From Deltaproteobacteria bacterium (GTDB taxonomy: Bacteria; Desulfobacterota; Desulfarculia; Desulfarculales; Desulfarculaceae), in the NCBI GenBank assembly GCA_020444205.1, contig JAHLLJ010000005.1, forward strand, positions 1 through 64,000: 64,000 nt of DNA. Reading direction: 5' to 3'. The translations under genes and the position numbers were made by a program. Position 1 is the stretch's first letter, and every line of letters begins with the position of its first letter. Below the pieces are notes generated by a model. It was not told where the DNA came from, did no database searches, and saw nothing but the letters and a program-made list of their open reading frames with translations. Of this stretch, positions 42,588 through 50,615 are shown in pieces.

Positions 42588-44503
42588 TTGGGCACCTCCT
42601 GTATCTCAATAGCCTTGAAGGGGCAGACCGAGGCGCATGCGCCGCAGCCAGGGCAGGCGTCCTCGCGGATGCTGGCCTTACCGGTTTCCGGGTCCTTGAG
42701 CAAGGCGGGGCAGCGGAACTTGCTGTAACAGGTGCCGCACTCTTCGCCCTTGCACTTTTCTTGATTTACCACCACCTTGTAGGGCTTGTTCTTGAGCGCC
42801 TTCATGCGCACCAGTTCGCAGGTGCGCCGCAGCACCAAGATGCGCACGCCCTCCTTCTCGGCCATCAGGCCGCGCAGGGCCTTGGTGGTGCCCCTCAGGT
42901 CAAAGGGGTCGGCCACGGTGACCGGCACGCCCAGGGCCTCGCACAGCTTGACCACGTCGATGCGCGGGGCGTCCTCGCCTATGGCGTTGTAGCCGACTCC
43001 GGCGTGGGCCTGGAAGCCGGTCATGGCCGTGGCATCGTTGTCCAGCACCACGTGGATGAGGTTGGACTGGTTGTAAATGGCGCTGACCAAACCGGGCAAA
43101 ACCGCGTGATAGAAGGTGGAGTCGCCGCAAATGCTCACCACCGGCTTGTCCCAGCCGAACTTGTGCATCTGACCCAGACCGGCGGCCAGGCCAATACTGG
43201 AGCCCATGGCGTGCAGCATGTTCATCTGGCACTTGCCCTCGGGGAACACGTCCAGGGTGTAACAACCGATGTCACCGGTCACGTACACCTCGCCGCCCTC
43301 GGCCTTTATTGCCTTGTCCAGGGCCCAGAAGCTGGCCCGGTGGGGGCAACCGGGGCACCAGGTCAGACCGCGGCTGATGAGGATGTCGTCGGTGATCTCT
43401 TTGAGCTTGGCCTGGTAGGCCTCGCTGGGGCCGTCATAGGTTTTGCCGGTGATCTTGCACAGGGCGTCCAGGGCGCGGTCGGGAGTGATCTCGCCCTCCA
43501 TGGGCACGTGGCCCGATTCCTTGCCCAAGACCTCCACCGTGGCGGACTCGGTGCCGTTGAGAGCGTCCTTGACCAGGACCTCCACCACCGGGTCCACCTC
43601 TTCCAGAATCAGGATCTGCTTGGCGTTCTTGGCGTGCTTGCGCACCAGGTCCACCGGGAAAGGCCACAGGGTGGCCAGCTTGAGCACGCCCACCTGATCC
43701 TGCAGGCCCAGCATGTCCAAGGCTTCCTGGCCACAGGAAAGGCCGTTGCCGCTGGCGATCACCACCAGCTCGGCGTCTTCAGGGCCAAAGTACTGGTTGA
43801 ACTTGGAAGCCTCGAAGACCTCCTTGATCTTGGCCAAACGCTCCAAGGCCATCACGTGATGGTCCTTGCCCAGGTAGGGGTTGACCGCCGCGTCGCAGTC
43901 GGGATGGGCCTGGCCCACCTTGGCCTCGGGCAAGGGGCCCAGCTCCACGATGCTCGATCCGTGGGAGAGCCTGGTGTAGCTGCGCAGGAACACATAGCAG
44001 CCATACTCGCGGGAGAGATCAAAGCAGTAGCGGATCATCTCCCTGGCCTCGTTGACGTTGGTGGGCTCCAACATGGGAGCATAGGCAAAGCGCGCCTGCC
44101 AACGGCTGTCGGTCTCGTCGCCGCTGGAGTGAGCATCCGGGTCATCGCAGACCACCACCACCATGGACCCGCCCTGGCCGCCCAGGCCGGTAAGGCTGCA
44201 GTGGGTAAGGAAGTCCAGGGCCACGGCCAGGCCGGCGTTCTTCATGGCTGACAGGGTGTTGAGCCCGGCCACCGCCGCCGCTCCGGCGCCCTCGCAGGCC
44301 ACCTTCTCGTTGGACGACCATTCCACGTGAAGGCCGCGCTCCTTGGCTACCCGGGAAAGGCGCTCGATGATCTCCGAAGAAGGGGTACCGGGGTAGGCCG
44401 AGGCGAAGTTTACACCCGCTTCCAGGGCGCCTCGCACCAAGGCCTCGTTACCCAGCAGAAAGACCTTCTCCGTCTCTGCCGTCTTTGATTTTTGATTGCT
44501 CAT
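42584..44503 (-). CDS. iorA: Indolepyruvate:ferredoxin oxidoreductase alpha subunit
   Basis: The 639-residue subunit has the pyrimidine-binding domain near the N-terminus (SAYPGTPSSEIIE), a TPP-binding domain (TGDIGCYTLDVFPEG, then CGDSTFYHAVLPGL) and the C-terminal ferredoxin domain. That domain carries two [4Fe-4S] sites: CKGEECGTCYSKFRCPAL, slightly irregular, and CPGCGACASVCPFKAI. It catalyses TPP-dependent oxidative decarboxylation of aromatic 2-oxo acids. The ATG at 44503 follows TGAGG. The small zinc-ribbon gene and ubiD lie directly upstream, an unusual pairing. Confidence 0.95.
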   Translation of the reverse strand: MSNQKSKTAETEKVFLLGNEALVRGALEAGVNFASAYPGTPSSEIIERLSRVAKERGLHVEWSSNEKVACEGAGAAAVAGLNTLSAMKNAGLAVALDFLTHCSLTGLGGQGGSMVVVVCDDPDAHSSGDETDSRWQARFAYAPMLEPTNVNEAREMIRYCFDLSREYGCYVFLRSYTRLSHGSSIVELGPLPEAKVGQAHPDCDAAVNPYLGKDHHVMALERLAKIKEVFEASKFNQYFGPEDAELVVIASGNGLSCGQEALDMLGLQDQVGVLKLATLWPFPVDLVRKHAKNAKQILILEEVDPVVEVLVKDALNGTESATVEVLGKESGHVPMEGEITPDRALDALCKITGKTYDGPSEAYQAKLKEITDDILISRGLTWCPGCPHRASFWALDKAIKAEGGEVYVTGDIGCYTLDVFPEGKCQMNMLHAMGSSIGLAAGLGQMHKFGWDKPVVSICGDSTFYHAVLPGLVSAIYNQSNLIHVVLDNDATAMTGFQAHAGVGYNAIGEDAPRIDVVKLCEALGVPVTVADPFDLRGTTKALRGLMAEKEGVRILVLRRTCELVRMKALKNKPYKVVVNQEKCKGEECGTCYSKFRCPALLKDPETGKASIREDACPGCGACASVCPFKAIEIQEVPK

Positions 44504-44572
44504 TTAAACCTCATTTTCCTGCTAGTCCGCTCCACCCAGGCAATGCCGTGAGCTTGTTATATTTGAACGCCG

Positions 44573-44755
44573 CTATTGGCCCCAGGTCATCTTGGAGTTT
44601 TTCTTGTCGAACTCCGCGTGACAAAAGGGGCAGTGCAGCGGAAGGCTGTCGAACTGTGGCTCGTAGAAGGAGCGGTCTATGTAAAAAAGCTGGTTGCACT
44701 CCGGGCAGGTGACCCAAACGTCCTTGGGGGTTCCCACCTTTTCCACTACTTCCAT
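44573..44755 (-). CDS. Small zinc-ribbon protein between ubiD and iorA
   Basis: The 60-residue protein has two CxxC pairs (CPECNQLFYIDR and CPFCHAEFDK), forming a zinc ribbon. It ends KKNSKMTWGQ. It is translated from ATG 44755 with GAGGGAGACAC upstream. It lies 18 bases after ubiD and 69 bases before iorA on the same strand, so it is an operon member. The function is unknown. A scaffold or redox-linked partner of one of its neighbours is possible. Confidence 0.75.
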   Translation of the reverse strand: MEVVEKVGTPKDVWVTCPECNQLFYIDRSFYEPQFDSLPLHCPFCHAEFDKKNSKMTWGQ

Positions 44756-44773
44756 GGTTGTGTCTCCCTCCTG

Positions 44774-46216
44774 CTAGTAGGAACCCGGATAGTCGTTGAC
44801 TTTGTCCAGGTCCACGTAGTCCTCCACCTGAATGGCGGAGGCCACCTCCTCGGGGGTTTTGTTGACCATCTGATAGAAACGGGGCAGCCCGTTTCCGATG
44901 GGCGGAGGCATGGTGGCGTCGATGCCGCCCCGGGTGCCGATGTTACCCGGCGAGGGCAAACTGGGGTCCAAGGGGAACACCGCCGCGCCCTTTACCGTGA
45001 CCAGGTCCTTGTCCCATTGGCTTCGGTAGGCCACCGACCAGAGCACCTCGCTCTCGTTGAACAAATCGATGTCCTCGTCCACCACGATCACGTGCTTCAG
45101 GCGGCTGTCGCAGGGCAAAGTGGCCATGATGGCTTCCTTGCCGATGCCCGGCCGGGTTTTCTTGACCTGCACGTACACGTGGTTGCGCCGCCCGGAGATG
45201 GGCACGTACACATTCATCAGCTCGGGCAACACGCTTTTCACCACGCTGTAGATGCGCGCTTCCATGGGGAAGTTGCCCAGAAGCACCAGATGGTCGGCCA
45301 GGCCCACCCCGATGCCGTGGTAGATGGCGTCCTTGCGGTAGGTGACGCACTTGACGTCGATCACGTTGCTGGGGCGCTGGGGGCCGATGTAGCCGGGGTA
45401 TTCGCCAAAGGGCCCCTCGGCCTCGAACACCTCCTTGGGCACGTAGCCCTCGATGACCATCTCCGCGTCGGCCGGGACCATCAGGTCGCTGCCAAAGGTC
45501 TGGCTGGGCACCAGGCGAAGCGACTCTCCCAGCACACCGCCCACCGAAGGATAGTGGCTCTCGGGGTAACCCAGGCGAGACTGGGCCCCGGCCACTGCCG
45601 CCGGATGGTGGCCGATCCACACGGCCACGGGCATGTCCTCTCCCCTGTCCCACCAGGCGCGCAGGTTGTTCATGGTGTGGCTGGTCACCGCCGGCCACAG
45701 GCCGGTACGCCGAGGACTTTTTACCCAGATGCGCTGCAAACAAGTATTGTCAACGCCGCTGTCGGGGTCGGTGGTGGTCACAAAACCGGTACCGATGTAG
45801 GGGCCGGGGTCCATGTAGTTGTGAGTGAGGATGGGGAACTTGAGCAGGTTGACTTCCTCGCCGGTTTCCACAACCTGTTTCACCGGGGCTTGGTCGACAG
45901 ACACCACCACCGGGTCGATTTTGTTGGAAACCTTGGCGGCGTACTCCATGGCCACCCGGCGGGGATCGATGTCCAGGATTTCGGCGCAAAGGTCGCGGCT
46001 GGCGGTTAGGTTGGTTACCACCGGGAAGGCGCTCTCAGTGCCATCGTCCAGGATGGGGCGCTCTACGATGATCACCGGGTACTTCTTCATGGCGTCCAGC
46101 TTGCGCTGCAAGGCGGTGATCTCGTAAGCAGCCTTTAGCGGTTCTTTTATGCGCAAAACCGCCTCGGGCTTTTCCCGCTCCAGTTGCTCCAGGTAGGTTC
46201 TCAAGTCTTGAGGCAT
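44774..46216 (-). CDS. UbiD-family prenylated-FMN-dependent decarboxylase
   Basis: The 480-residue protein has the UbiD landmarks. MDPGPYIGTGFVTTTDPD and NTCLQRIWVKSPRRTG supply cofactor and substrate-site residues. EMVIEGYVP and EGPFGEYPGYIGP supply the conserved glutamates. It reversibly (de)carboxylates aromatic or alpha,beta-unsaturated acids using prenylated FMN made by a UbiX, which is absent here. Being in one run with an aryl-pyruvate oxidoreductase and a TRAP permease argues for a catabolic role, not ubiquinone synthesis. I therefore leave the gene unnamed. Confidence 0.92.
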   Translation of the reverse strand: MPQDLRTYLEQLEREKPEAVLRIKEPLKAAYEITALQRKLDAMKKYPVIIVERPILDDGTESAFPVVTNLTASRDLCAEILDIDPRRVAMEYAAKVSNKIDPVVVSVDQAPVKQVVETGEEVNLLKFPILTHNYMDPGPYIGTGFVTTTDPDSGVDNTCLQRIWVKSPRRTGLWPAVTSHTMNNLRAWWDRGEDMPVAVWIGHHPAAVAGAQSRLGYPESHYPSVGGVLGESLRLVPSQTFGSDLMVPADAEMVIEGYVPKEVFEAEGPFGEYPGYIGPQRPSNVIDVKCVTYRKDAIYHGIGVGLADHLVLLGNFPMEARIYSVVKSVLPELMNVYVPISGRRNHVYVQVKKTRPGIGKEAIMATLPCDSRLKHVIVVDEDIDLFNESEVLWSVAYRSQWDKDLVTVKGAAVFPLDPSLPSPGNIGTRGGIDATMPPPIGNGLPRFYQMVNKTPEEVASAIQVEDYVDLDKVNDYPGSY

Positions 46217-46285
46217 TTATCTCACGTCCTTTCTGGGGCGTGACAGGGGCGCTCCATGACGGAGCGGGCCTTCCGGTTGCCGAAT

Positions 46286-48157
46286 CTAGAGCGCGACCGC
46301 GGCTTCACTTTTTTGCTTACGGGTCATGGTTATAACCACCGCCAAAAGGGCGAAGCCCACGATATTGGTAATCACCGGGTACACGGTGAGCCACAACACT
46401 ATGGCGGCCGCTGCGAACAACAGGCGCTCAGTGGCGTTGAGCCGCCGTGAGAAGATGCCCATGATGGCCGCGGTGAAGGCCATGACGATCAGCGCTGCCT
46501 TGAAGATGGCGAAGGCTACCTCGTACCACTCGCCGAAAAGCATGAGCGGCGGATAGGTAGCCAGCAAAAACGGTATCAAGTACAGGGTCAGGCCCATGGT
46601 GCAGGCCTTGATGCCCACGGTGCTGGAGTTGGCGTCGGCTATACCCGCCCCGGCATAGGCGGCCAGAGCCACCGGCGGGGTCACCATGGAAAGGTTGGCG
46701 AAGTAGAAACCAAAGAAGTGGGCGGTGAGCACCGGGATGCCGCCCTTGATAAGGGCTGGAATGGCCAGGATGGCCACGGTGATGTAAGCCGCGCTGGTGG
46801 GCATGCCCATGCCCAGTACCAGGCATATGAGCGAGGTGATTAAAAGCAGCCACAGGATGTTGCTGCCCGCCACGCTCAGAATAATCTCTGTGAACTTGAG
46901 CCCCAGGCCGGTAAGGGTGAGCACACCCACTATGATGCCGGCAATGGCACAGGGCACGGCCACGGCGATGGAGCTCTTGGCGCCGTCTTCCAAGGCCTTT
47001 ACAAAGATGCCCAGGTCCTTCCATTCCTTGCGGGCCACGATGGGGATCACCGAGACGAAGAAGGAGGCCAGGATGGCCATGGTGGCCGACAAGGTGATGG
47101 AATAGCCAGAGCCCAAGTAATAGATGATCACCACAATGGGCAGGAACATGTATCCCTTGGATACCATCAGCTTGAGGATGGGCTTGCGCTCGTCCTGCAT
47201 GGTCCCCAGCCCCGTGGCGATGGACTCGAAGTGCACTGCCGAGTAGACCACGATGTAATACAGCACCGAGGGGATGATGGCCGCCACCGCGATGGTCCAA
47301 TAGGGGATGCGGGTCAGCTCGGCCATGATAAAGGCCGCTGCACCCATAATGGGCGGCACCAGCTGGCTGCCCGTGGAGGCCAGGGCCTCGATGGCTCCGG
47401 CAGCCACCGGGGTATAGCCCGCCCGTTTCATCATGGGGATGGTGAAGGTGCCCGAGGTGGATACGTTGGCCACCGCGCTGCCGCTGATGGTACCCAGCAG
47501 GCTGGAGCTGATCACCGCCACCTTGCCCGGCCCGCCGCGCATGCCACCGGCCACGGACACGGCAAGGTCGTTATAAAACTCGCCCAGGCGGCCATATTTG
47601 AGGAAGGCCCCAAATAGCACGAACAAGAACACATAGGTAGTGGACACCCTCAGCGGTATGCCGAAGATGCCCTCCTGGGTGAGCACCATGAACTCGGTAA
47701 AGCTGTCCAGATTGACCGAGCTGTGCCCCAGGGAGCCGGGCACCAAAAAGCCCAGGAAAGCGTAGGCAATGGCGATCACCCCAAGAATGGAAAGGCCCCA
47801 GCCCATCAGGCGGCGGCCGCCCTCCAGGACCAGGAAGATAATGGCGATACAGGCGGCGATGTCAGAGACGAAAACCTCGTCCACAAAACGGATACGCTCC
47901 ACGATGCGCGGGTAGCTGTAAAGGAAGTAAATCCCCACCGCCACCGAGAGCAGCACCAGGAAATAGTCGGCCACGCCCTTTTTATTCAGGAAGCCCGGGC
48001 CCGGCCTCAGCAAAAAGGTCAGAACCAGGGCAAAGGTGATATGCAACATTTCCACCTGGAGGATATCCAGGGCAAAGGTGAAGGCGCAGTAGAGCTGCAA
48101 CAAGGACCACAATATAGCGGTGCCGGCGATGAGTCTCTTTTTAACCTGGGGGTCCAA
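46286..48157 (-). CDS. TRAP transporter fused permease (4TM/12TM, DctQM type)
   Basis: The 623-residue protein has about 17 hydrophobic helices. The N-terminal four form a DctQ-like small permease, and the rest a DctM-like large permease with characteristic GTISGSAVANVSTSGTFTIP and MGMPTSAAYITVAILAIPAL segments. Fused permeases of this kind normally pair with a TAXI-type periplasmic binding protein; none is in the window. It imports an organic acid using the sodium gradient. The TTG at 48157 was chosen (GGGG 9 bases upstream); a GTG at 48226 would add 23 residues. It lies upstream of ubiD with a 69-base gap and probably begins the operon. Confidence 0.9.
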   Translation of the reverse strand: MDPQVKKRLIAGTAILWSLLQLYCAFTFALDILQVEMLHITFALVLTFLLRPGPGFLNKKGVADYFLVLLSVAVGIYFLYSYPRIVERIRFVDEVFVSDIAACIAIIFLVLEGGRRLMGWGLSILGVIAIAYAFLGFLVPGSLGHSSVNLDSFTEFMVLTQEGIFGIPLRVSTTYVFLFVLFGAFLKYGRLGEFYNDLAVSVAGGMRGGPGKVAVISSSLLGTISGSAVANVSTSGTFTIPMMKRAGYTPVAAGAIEALASTGSQLVPPIMGAAAFIMAELTRIPYWTIAVAAIIPSVLYYIVVYSAVHFESIATGLGTMQDERKPILKLMVSKGYMFLPIVVIIYYLGSGYSITLSATMAILASFFVSVIPIVARKEWKDLGIFVKALEDGAKSSIAVAVPCAIAGIIVGVLTLTGLGLKFTEIILSVAGSNILWLLLITSLICLVLGMGMPTSAAYITVAILAIPALIKGGIPVLTAHFFGFYFANLSMVTPPVALAAYAGAGIADANSSTVGIKACTMGLTLYLIPFLLATYPPLMLFGEWYEVAFAIFKAALIVMAFTAAIMGIFSRRLNATERLLFAAAAIVLWLTVYPVITNIVGFALLAVVITMTRKQKSEAAVAL

Positions 48158-48287
48158 GTCCTTATCCCCTTTAACTGCCACCGGTGCCGGCCTTGACGTG
48201 CCGCAGCCACCGAAGGCTTCAATCACAGCATGTGCCAGAGGCTTTAGGGGCAGATCATTGGTGTCTTCTGGCCTCTAATATTTGAAA

Positions 48288-48337
48288 GCGGGGGCGCCAT
48301 GTGTGCTGTGCCTAGGTGATTAAATTGGCGCCCCCGC
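48288..48337 (-). promoter_or_regulatory. Long-stem hairpin in the TRAP-ubiD-ior leader
   Basis: GCGGGGGCGCCA (48288-48299) is perfectly complementary to TGGCGCCCCCGC (48326-48337), a 12-bp GC-rich stem with a 26-base loop. No poly-T follows on either strand, so it is not a plain terminator. It may stabilise the leader or be a protein-binding site. Confidence 0.55.
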
Positions 48338-48680
48338 CTGGGGGGCATGGTTAGCTACATCCACCTCGCGGTAGTGTCGGCCTTGTCCGCGTCCTGAGCG
48401 TTCACGGGCTCGGCTGGGAAAAAACAATGTTGGCCAGGCCAACGCTGCAAGTTTTTCTTTTCCCAAGTTTCGCATTCCCGGTTCCACATTCTGATAAACC
48501 AGGGTGAGATTCCACGACCCAATGGTATGGTTCATTCCTTTGATTCGAGGCGCTGTACTTTTCCAATTCCTTGCGCCTAGTTGCCGAAGTTGAGAACCAA
48601 ATACATTGGAGCCGGCTCCTTGGGTCAACCGCATAGCGCATGATGAAGTTTCTTATTGTGAAATACACTATGCATGTTAT

Positions 48681-48710
48681 AAATTACTAGGCACCAGCGA
48701 CCCCTGTCAA
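48681..48710 (-). promoter_or_regulatory. Possible promoter for the TRAP-ubiD-ior operon
   Basis: On the minus strand, TTGACA (48710-48705) is followed after 18 bases by TAATTT (48686-48681), a weak -10. TATAAC lies 5 bases further downstream at a less suitable spacing. This would give a leader of about 450-500 bases containing the 12-bp hairpin. Confidence 0.35.
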
Positions 48711-49058
48711 GTTTTTTTAAAAGCAAAATGGCGGGCCCGTAAGGGATGTCTGGTCAGGGTCCTATTCGAACGCTAGAATATTGTCTGAGCCGATTGGTAC
48801 CCGATGCTGGGTTTGCAAAAGAAAACAAAGTCCGCCAAGCGCCTGCGGAGATGGTCTTGGCAAGCGGTACGAGGACTGTTTTTTCTTATATATTACTGTT
48901 AGCGGCGAGACGTTTCCTGCAACGTTGTGCAGCCGACCCAACCTGGAAAGGATATGGCCTTGGCGCCTTTAACCCTTAAATCTTCTAAATCGTGGGGGCG
49001 ATGCATGTTTTTCAAGCCAGAGCTACCAATTGGCAACCGTTTATCGCAGTTTTTTCCC

Positions 49059-49088
49059 TTGACAGGGCAGGCCGGGCAAGAATATGTT
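49059..49088 (+). promoter_or_regulatory. Sigma70-like promoter of the IclR gene
   Basis: TTGACA (49059-49064) is followed after 18 bases by TATGTT (49083-49088, 4/6). It lies 26 bases before the ATG at 49114, giving a short leader with GAGG as ribosome-binding site. Confidence 0.55.
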
Positions 49089-49113
49089 ATATTTGAATTG
49101 AGGAATTCATAAT

Positions 49114-49923
49114 ATGAAAAATAACGGCAACGGCGACAACGGGAAATACCGCATCAAGGTGCTTCAAAAAGCCTTCCGGCTTTTGGAGCTGTTCCACGAC
49201 AAGGTTGAGGAGCTCTCGGCCACCGAGATCACCGAAAAGCTGCAATACAACAAGACCACGGTGTTCAGGATCATCTCCAACCTTGAAGAAGAAGGTTACC
49301 TGGAAAAGAACCCGGAGACGGGCAAGTACCGCCTGGGTATGAAGCTGTTTTTTCTAGGCAGCTTGGTAAAACCCTATCGCCACCTCAAGAGCACGGCCAA
49401 GCCCCTGTTGCGTAGCCTGAACCAGCAAACCGGTGAGACGGTTCATCTGGCGGTGTTACACAAGAACCAGGCCCTGTATCTGGACAAAATCGAGAGCAAT
49501 CACACTGTGAGGGTGGTCGTCTCCCAGATCGGGCAAAAGCTGCCCGCCCATTGCTCCGGAGTAGGTAAGGTCCTTCTGGCCCACTTGCCCGAAGACGATG
49601 TCAAGGGAGCGGTTGAGGAAACCGGGCTGCCCGCCTTTACCCAGAACACCATCACCACTTGGAACCAGTTAAGGACTGAGTTGGAGAAGGTGCGCTCTCA
49701 GGGCTTTGCCCAAGACAACGAAGAAATCGAAATGGGTCTCAAGTGCGTGGCCGCGCCGGTATTTCTCGATAGCCAGGTAGTGGCCGCTCTGAGCGTTTCG
49801 GTTCCCAAAGACCGTTTTGAAAAAACTCCGCACGACATTACTCGCATGGTGATGCAAGCTGCCGACGAGCTAAGCGGGGTATTGCAAAATTCCATAGTAA
49901 ATCTCAGGCCCACGGCGGGTTGA
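49114..49923 (+). CDS. IclR-family transcriptional regulator
   Basis: The 269-residue regulator has an N-terminal winged helix (LSATEITEKLQYNKTTVFRI, residues 33-52) and the IclR effector domain starting with GMKLFFLGSLV, including DKIESNHTVRVV and LPAHCSGVGKVLLA. IclR proteins bind small organic acids. Located between the TRAP-ubiD-ior run and the plus-strand ferredoxin-LarA-like-AOR-Liv run, it is the obvious candidate regulator of one or both. It is followed by the ferredoxin gene after 54 bases, so it may itself be in that operon. Confidence 0.93.
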   Translation: MKNNGNGDNGKYRIKVLQKAFRLLELFHDKVEELSATEITEKLQYNKTTVFRIISNLEEEGYLEKNPETGKYRLGMKLFFLGSLVKPYRHLKSTAKPLLRSLNQQTGETVHLAVLHKNQALYLDKIESNHTVRVVVSQIGQKLPAHCSGVGKVLLAHLPEDDVKGAVEETGLPAFTQNTITTWNQLRTELEKVRSQGFAQDNEEIEMGLKCVAAPVFLDSQVVAALSVSVPKDRFEKTPHDITRMVMQAADELSGVLQNSIVNLRPTAG

Positions 49924-49977
49924 TCCCCATTACTGCCCCGGCTCGGCCGCGCCTGGCGCATGGGTTAGGAGAAGGAA

Positions 49978-50598
49978 ATGAAGACGGTTAGGGTTCAGGC
50001 CCAGGTGGACATGGATCTCTGCCAGGGTTGCAAAACTTGCCAAATGGTCTGCCCTGTCTACGCCATTGAGGTGTCGCGGGTGGACGGCAAACCCCAAGTC
50101 AAAATTGATCATGATATCTGTGTCGGTTGCTGGAACTGTGAACAGCGCTGTCCCGACCACGCCATTTCCATGGCTCCTTGCGAGCCCTTCGACCTGGCCA
50201 CCGACGTATCCAAGTTCGACTACGACGAGATACGCGCGCTATGCCGCAAGGCCCATTTCCATCCCAAGCAGATCGTGTGCTACTGCACCGCTACCCGGGC
50301 CGAGGAGCTGGCCGCCGCCATCTTGGACGGCGCCTCCAACCCCGCCGAGTTGGTGCGCGCCAGCGGCGCGGGCTCTGGTTGCGGCATCGAGTGCAACCAG
50401 CCCATCCTGCGCTTCCTGGAAGCAGCGGGCAAGACCTATGAGCGGCCCAAGCAGAGCTATCAGTGGTACGGCCGCACAGCCACCGTCTGGGACGTGAGCG
50501 ACAAGGTCAAGAAAGAGCACCCCGGCTTCCGCTTTGACAGCGACCGCGAGCTGTTAAACAGCGTGGTGGAAGCTCCCATCGACAACGCGAAATCCTAA
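49978..50598 (+). CDS. Ferredoxin/BFD-like iron-sulfur protein
   Basis: The 206-residue protein has two [4Fe-4S] motifs (CQGCKTCQMVCP, then CVGCWNCEQRCP) at residues 15-57. A BFD-like [2Fe-2S] domain follows, with CYC ... SGCGIEC (residues about 100-140). The last 60 residues are unassigned. It is likely an electron carrier for the aldehyde oxidoreductase encoded 4 kb downstream in the same run. Translation starts at ATG 49978 after GGAGAAGGAA. It is 17 bases upstream of the LarA-like gene. Confidence 0.85.
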   Translation: MKTVRVQAQVDMDLCQGCKTCQMVCPVYAIEVSRVDGKPQVKIDHDICVGCWNCEQRCPDHAISMAPCEPFDLATDVSKFDYDEIRALCRKAHFHPKQIVCYCTATRAEELAAAILDGASNPAELVRASGAGSGCGIECNQPILRFLEAAGKTYERPKQSYQWYGRTATVWDVSDKVKKEHPGFRFDSDRELLNSVVEAPIDNAKS

Positions 50599-50615
50599 AG
50601 GGAAAGGCAGACGCC

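Larger units (their letters stand above)
48158..49113. other. Long divergent regulatory region between TRAP and IclR genes
   Basis: About 950 bases (890 if the TRAP gene starts at 48226) without a supported gene. It contains a strong hairpin at 48288-48337, a possible minus-strand promoter at 48681-48710, and an IclR promoter at 49059-49088. Short open frames occur on both strands but show no ribosome-binding site or recognisable protein. The region from 48640 to 48740 is AT-rich. It is the likely control region for both divergent operons. Confidence 0.6.

Noticed and set aside
42761-44251. A 496-codon open frame opposite iorA, and a similar one at 44576-46009 opposite ubiD
   Set aside because: Both are antisense shadows of strongly conserved genes, rich in His/Gly/Gln/Val, without recognisable motifs.
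48220-48245. Sigma54 -24/-12 promoter (TGGCAC on the minus strand near 48236)
   Set aside because: The -24 half is present, but the expected GC/TTGC at -12 is missing at the right spacing.
48320-48979. Short open frames in the TRAP/IclR intergenic region
   Set aside because: No ribosome-binding site, no known motif, and codon use unlike genes around; treated as non-coding.
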